Source: Qipengyuania vesicularis (GTDB taxonomy: Bacteria > Pseudomonadota > Alphaproteobacteria > Sphingomonadales > Sphingomonadaceae). From it: 64,000 nt of DNA. Each line of letters starts with the position of its first letter. Within the stretch, counting starts at the first letter, position 1. The DNA lies in contig NZ_JAIGNJ010000003.1 of assembly GCF_019711415.1 (NCBI RefSeq), forward strand, positions 186,001-250,000. The letters are read 5' to 3'. The position numbers were made by a program, and so were the translations under genes. Of the stretch, positions 62,815 to 64,000 are shown piece after piece. Below the pieces are notes generated by a model. It was not told the origin of the DNA, made no database searches, and was given only the letters and a program-made list of their open reading frames with translations.

Positions 62815-64000
62815 TTACGCGTAATCCTTAGCGTAGGTCGCCTTGACGGTACGCTTGTCGACCTTTTGCGTGCCAAGGCGCGGCAGCTGGTCCGTTGCGC
62901 GCCACATGATGCCCGGGATCTTGAAGGCAGCGATATGCTCGCGCAGGAATGCCTGCAGTTCTTCCGGCGAGATATCCTGACCCTCATGTGTCAGGTAGAC
63001 GGCGGCAGGCACTTCGCCGAAACGCTCGTCGGGAAGGCCGAATACGCTGCACTCGGCAATCGCGTCATGTGCATAGATCGCCTCTTCCACCTCGATGCAG
63101 GAGATGTTCTCGCCACCCCGGATGATGATGTCCTTCTTGCGGTCGACTATGAAGAGATAATCGTCCTCGTCGAGATAGCCGAGATCGCCCGTGCGGAAGT
63201 AGGCATCGTCGGTATAGGCCGCTTTCGTGGCTTCCTCGTTCTTCCAGTAGCCGAGGAAATTGGCCGCCGAACGGATGCACACTTCGCCCACCTGGCCCTG
63301 CGCCAATTTCTTGCCGTCATCGTCGAGGATCGCAAGATCGACGAGGGGTTTCGACGGCATGCCGGTCGACCCGGGCTTGGCCATATAGTTTTCGTTGAGA
63401 TTGCCGCAGCCAACCGCATTGGTCTCGGTCAGTCCGTAACCGAGCAGCGGGAATCCTTCCGGGAAAGCGTCCTTGATCTTCTTCACATGTTCGGGTGGGC
63501 GCGCCGAGCCGCCGGCGGCAAAGCTCTTGCACTGGGAGATATCGAACTGGTCGCGTTCGGGGTGCGTCGCCATCTCGTAGCTCATCAGCGGCACACCGAC
63601 GAAGTAGGTGATCTTTTCTTCGTCGAGCAGGCGCAGCGCCTCGCGCGCATCCCACTTCGGCATCAGCACCAGCTTGCGGCCCAAGGCGAAGCTCTGGAGA
63701 AAAAGGGGCACTTCGCCGGTCACGTGGAACAGCGGGACCGCCACCAGCGCGGAAGGCTGGACGGTCGGCGCTTCGCCGCGTTCGGTCAGGATCTGCAGGA
63801 TCATGGCAGTCTGGGCGACGTAGTTCATCACACCCGAAACAACGCCGAGATGGTCCGAATAGGCGCCCTTGGGATGGCCGGTCGATCCCGATGTATAGAG
63901 AATGGTCGCCAGGTCATGCGGACCCAATTCGCCGATCATCTTCATCGCAGTATCGCCGGCTGCCCAGATCGGAGCGAGGCCTTCCTCAGGCGTGCCGTGG
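62815..64000 (-). CDS. Class I adenylate-forming acyl-CoA synthetase, 5' end outside window
   Basis: 395 C-terminal residues of an ANL-superfamily enzyme: P-loop-like ILYTSGSTGHPKGAY, GYGLTETNAVG, the A5/A7-type YFRTGDLGYLDEDDYLFIVDRKKDIIIRGGENISCIEVEEA and the final A10 lysine region LPRLGTQKVDKRT. It activates a carboxylic acid as acyl-AMP then acyl-CoA. The frame stays open to the window edge, so the N-terminal part and start are missing. It is followed two bases later by glnD, likely one transcript. Substrate unknown; a medium- or long-chain fatty acid is most likely. Confidence 0.93.
   Translation of the reverse strand, partial: HGTPEEGLAPIWAAGDTAMKMIGELGPHDLATILYTSGSTGHPKGAYSDHLGVVSGVMNYVAQTAMILQILTERGEAPTVQPSALVAVPLFHVTGEVPLFLQSFALGRKLVLMPKWDAREALRLLDEEKITYFVGVPLMSYEMATHPERDQFDISQCKSFAAGGSARPPEHVKKIKDAFPEGFPLLGYGLTETNAVGCGNLNENYMAKPGSTGMPSKPLVDLAILDDDGKKLAQGQVGEVCIRSAANFLGYWKNEEATKAAYTDDAYFRTGDLGYLDEDDYLFIVDRKKDIIIRGGENISCIEVEEAIYAHDAIAECSVFGLPDERFGEVPAAVYLTHEGQDISPEELQAFLREHIAAFKIPGIMWRATDQLPRLGTQKVDKRTVKATYAKDYA

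Noticed and set aside
61337-62824. Plus-strand 495-codon frame across glnD
   Set aside because: Antisense to the nucleotidyltransferase and HD domains of GlnD, both intact.

Overview
The window is a gene-dense stretch (no gene-free gap reaches 300 bases) of a GC-rich alphaproteobacterial chromosome. Gene content and order point to Sphingomonadales, most likely an Erythrobacteraceae member (Erythrobacter/Qipengyuania/Altererythrobacter type). The signs are the mutM / ubiE-ubiB / coaBC-dut neighbourhood, a large TonB-dependent receptor, an S9/M13/M24 peptidase set, an EcfG-type (GGAAC-N17-CGTT) promoter, and a hairpin repeat of the kind I recall as common in sphingomonads. Taxonomy is inferred from this content, not from a marker-gene search.

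Layout. 1-6.3 kb: partial yjhX-like gene, dut, coaBC with a very long acidic linker, an inserted membrane-protein gene, ubiB, ubiE and divergent mutM with an unusual zinc finger. 6.3-8.6 kb: a lower-GC gene of an uncharacterised family translationally coupled to a glutathione transferase, and two small exported proteins. 8.6-11.9 kb: a formaldehyde-detoxification operon (glutathione-dependent formaldehyde dehydrogenase, cupin, VOC protein, prolyl-tRNA editing protein, S-formylglutathione hydrolase). 11.9-19.9 kb: STAS protein, lipoprotein, PHA depolymerase, ABC exporter, M13 peptidase, UppP and a GlsB-type membrane protein. 19.9-26.8 kb: two duplicated acidic lipoproteins each with its own terminator, phenylalanine hydroxylase, PPK2, and a thiolase / mesaconyl-CoA-isomerase-like / acyl-CoA dehydrogenase cluster carrying a REP-like hairpin.

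26.8-37.8 kb: RecQ; an SPFH protein with a ribbon-helix-helix partner behind an AT-rich palindromic promoter; a YbiI zinc-finger gene with a strong EcfG promoter; Psd, RibA, ExoIII, LolA, ribosomal protein L33, ArfB, a pseudouridine synthase and a PabB-PabC fusion. 37.8-50.8 kb: HerA-like ATPase, a two-component system next to a six-EF-hand protein with dyad operator boxes upstream, aminopeptidase P, an oligopeptidase B-like S9 peptidase, thioesterase and a membrane diguanylate cyclase. 50.8-64 kb: alanine dehydrogenase, DUF389 protein, FtsK, TenI/ThiE-like protein, YggS, TonB receptor, GlnD and an acyl-CoA synthetase truncated by the window edge.

Most of the window is ordinary chromosomal housekeeping with many 1-, 4- and 8-base gene overlaps (ATGA, GTGA, TTGA), so translational coupling is widespread. 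I see no CRISPR array, tRNA, rRNA, insertion sequence or prophage. The parts most likely to hold something undescribed are the SPFH/RHH/YbiI segment, the EF-hand plus two-component unit, the mesaconyl-CoA-type transferase cluster and the lower-GC gene at 6.3-6.9 kb.
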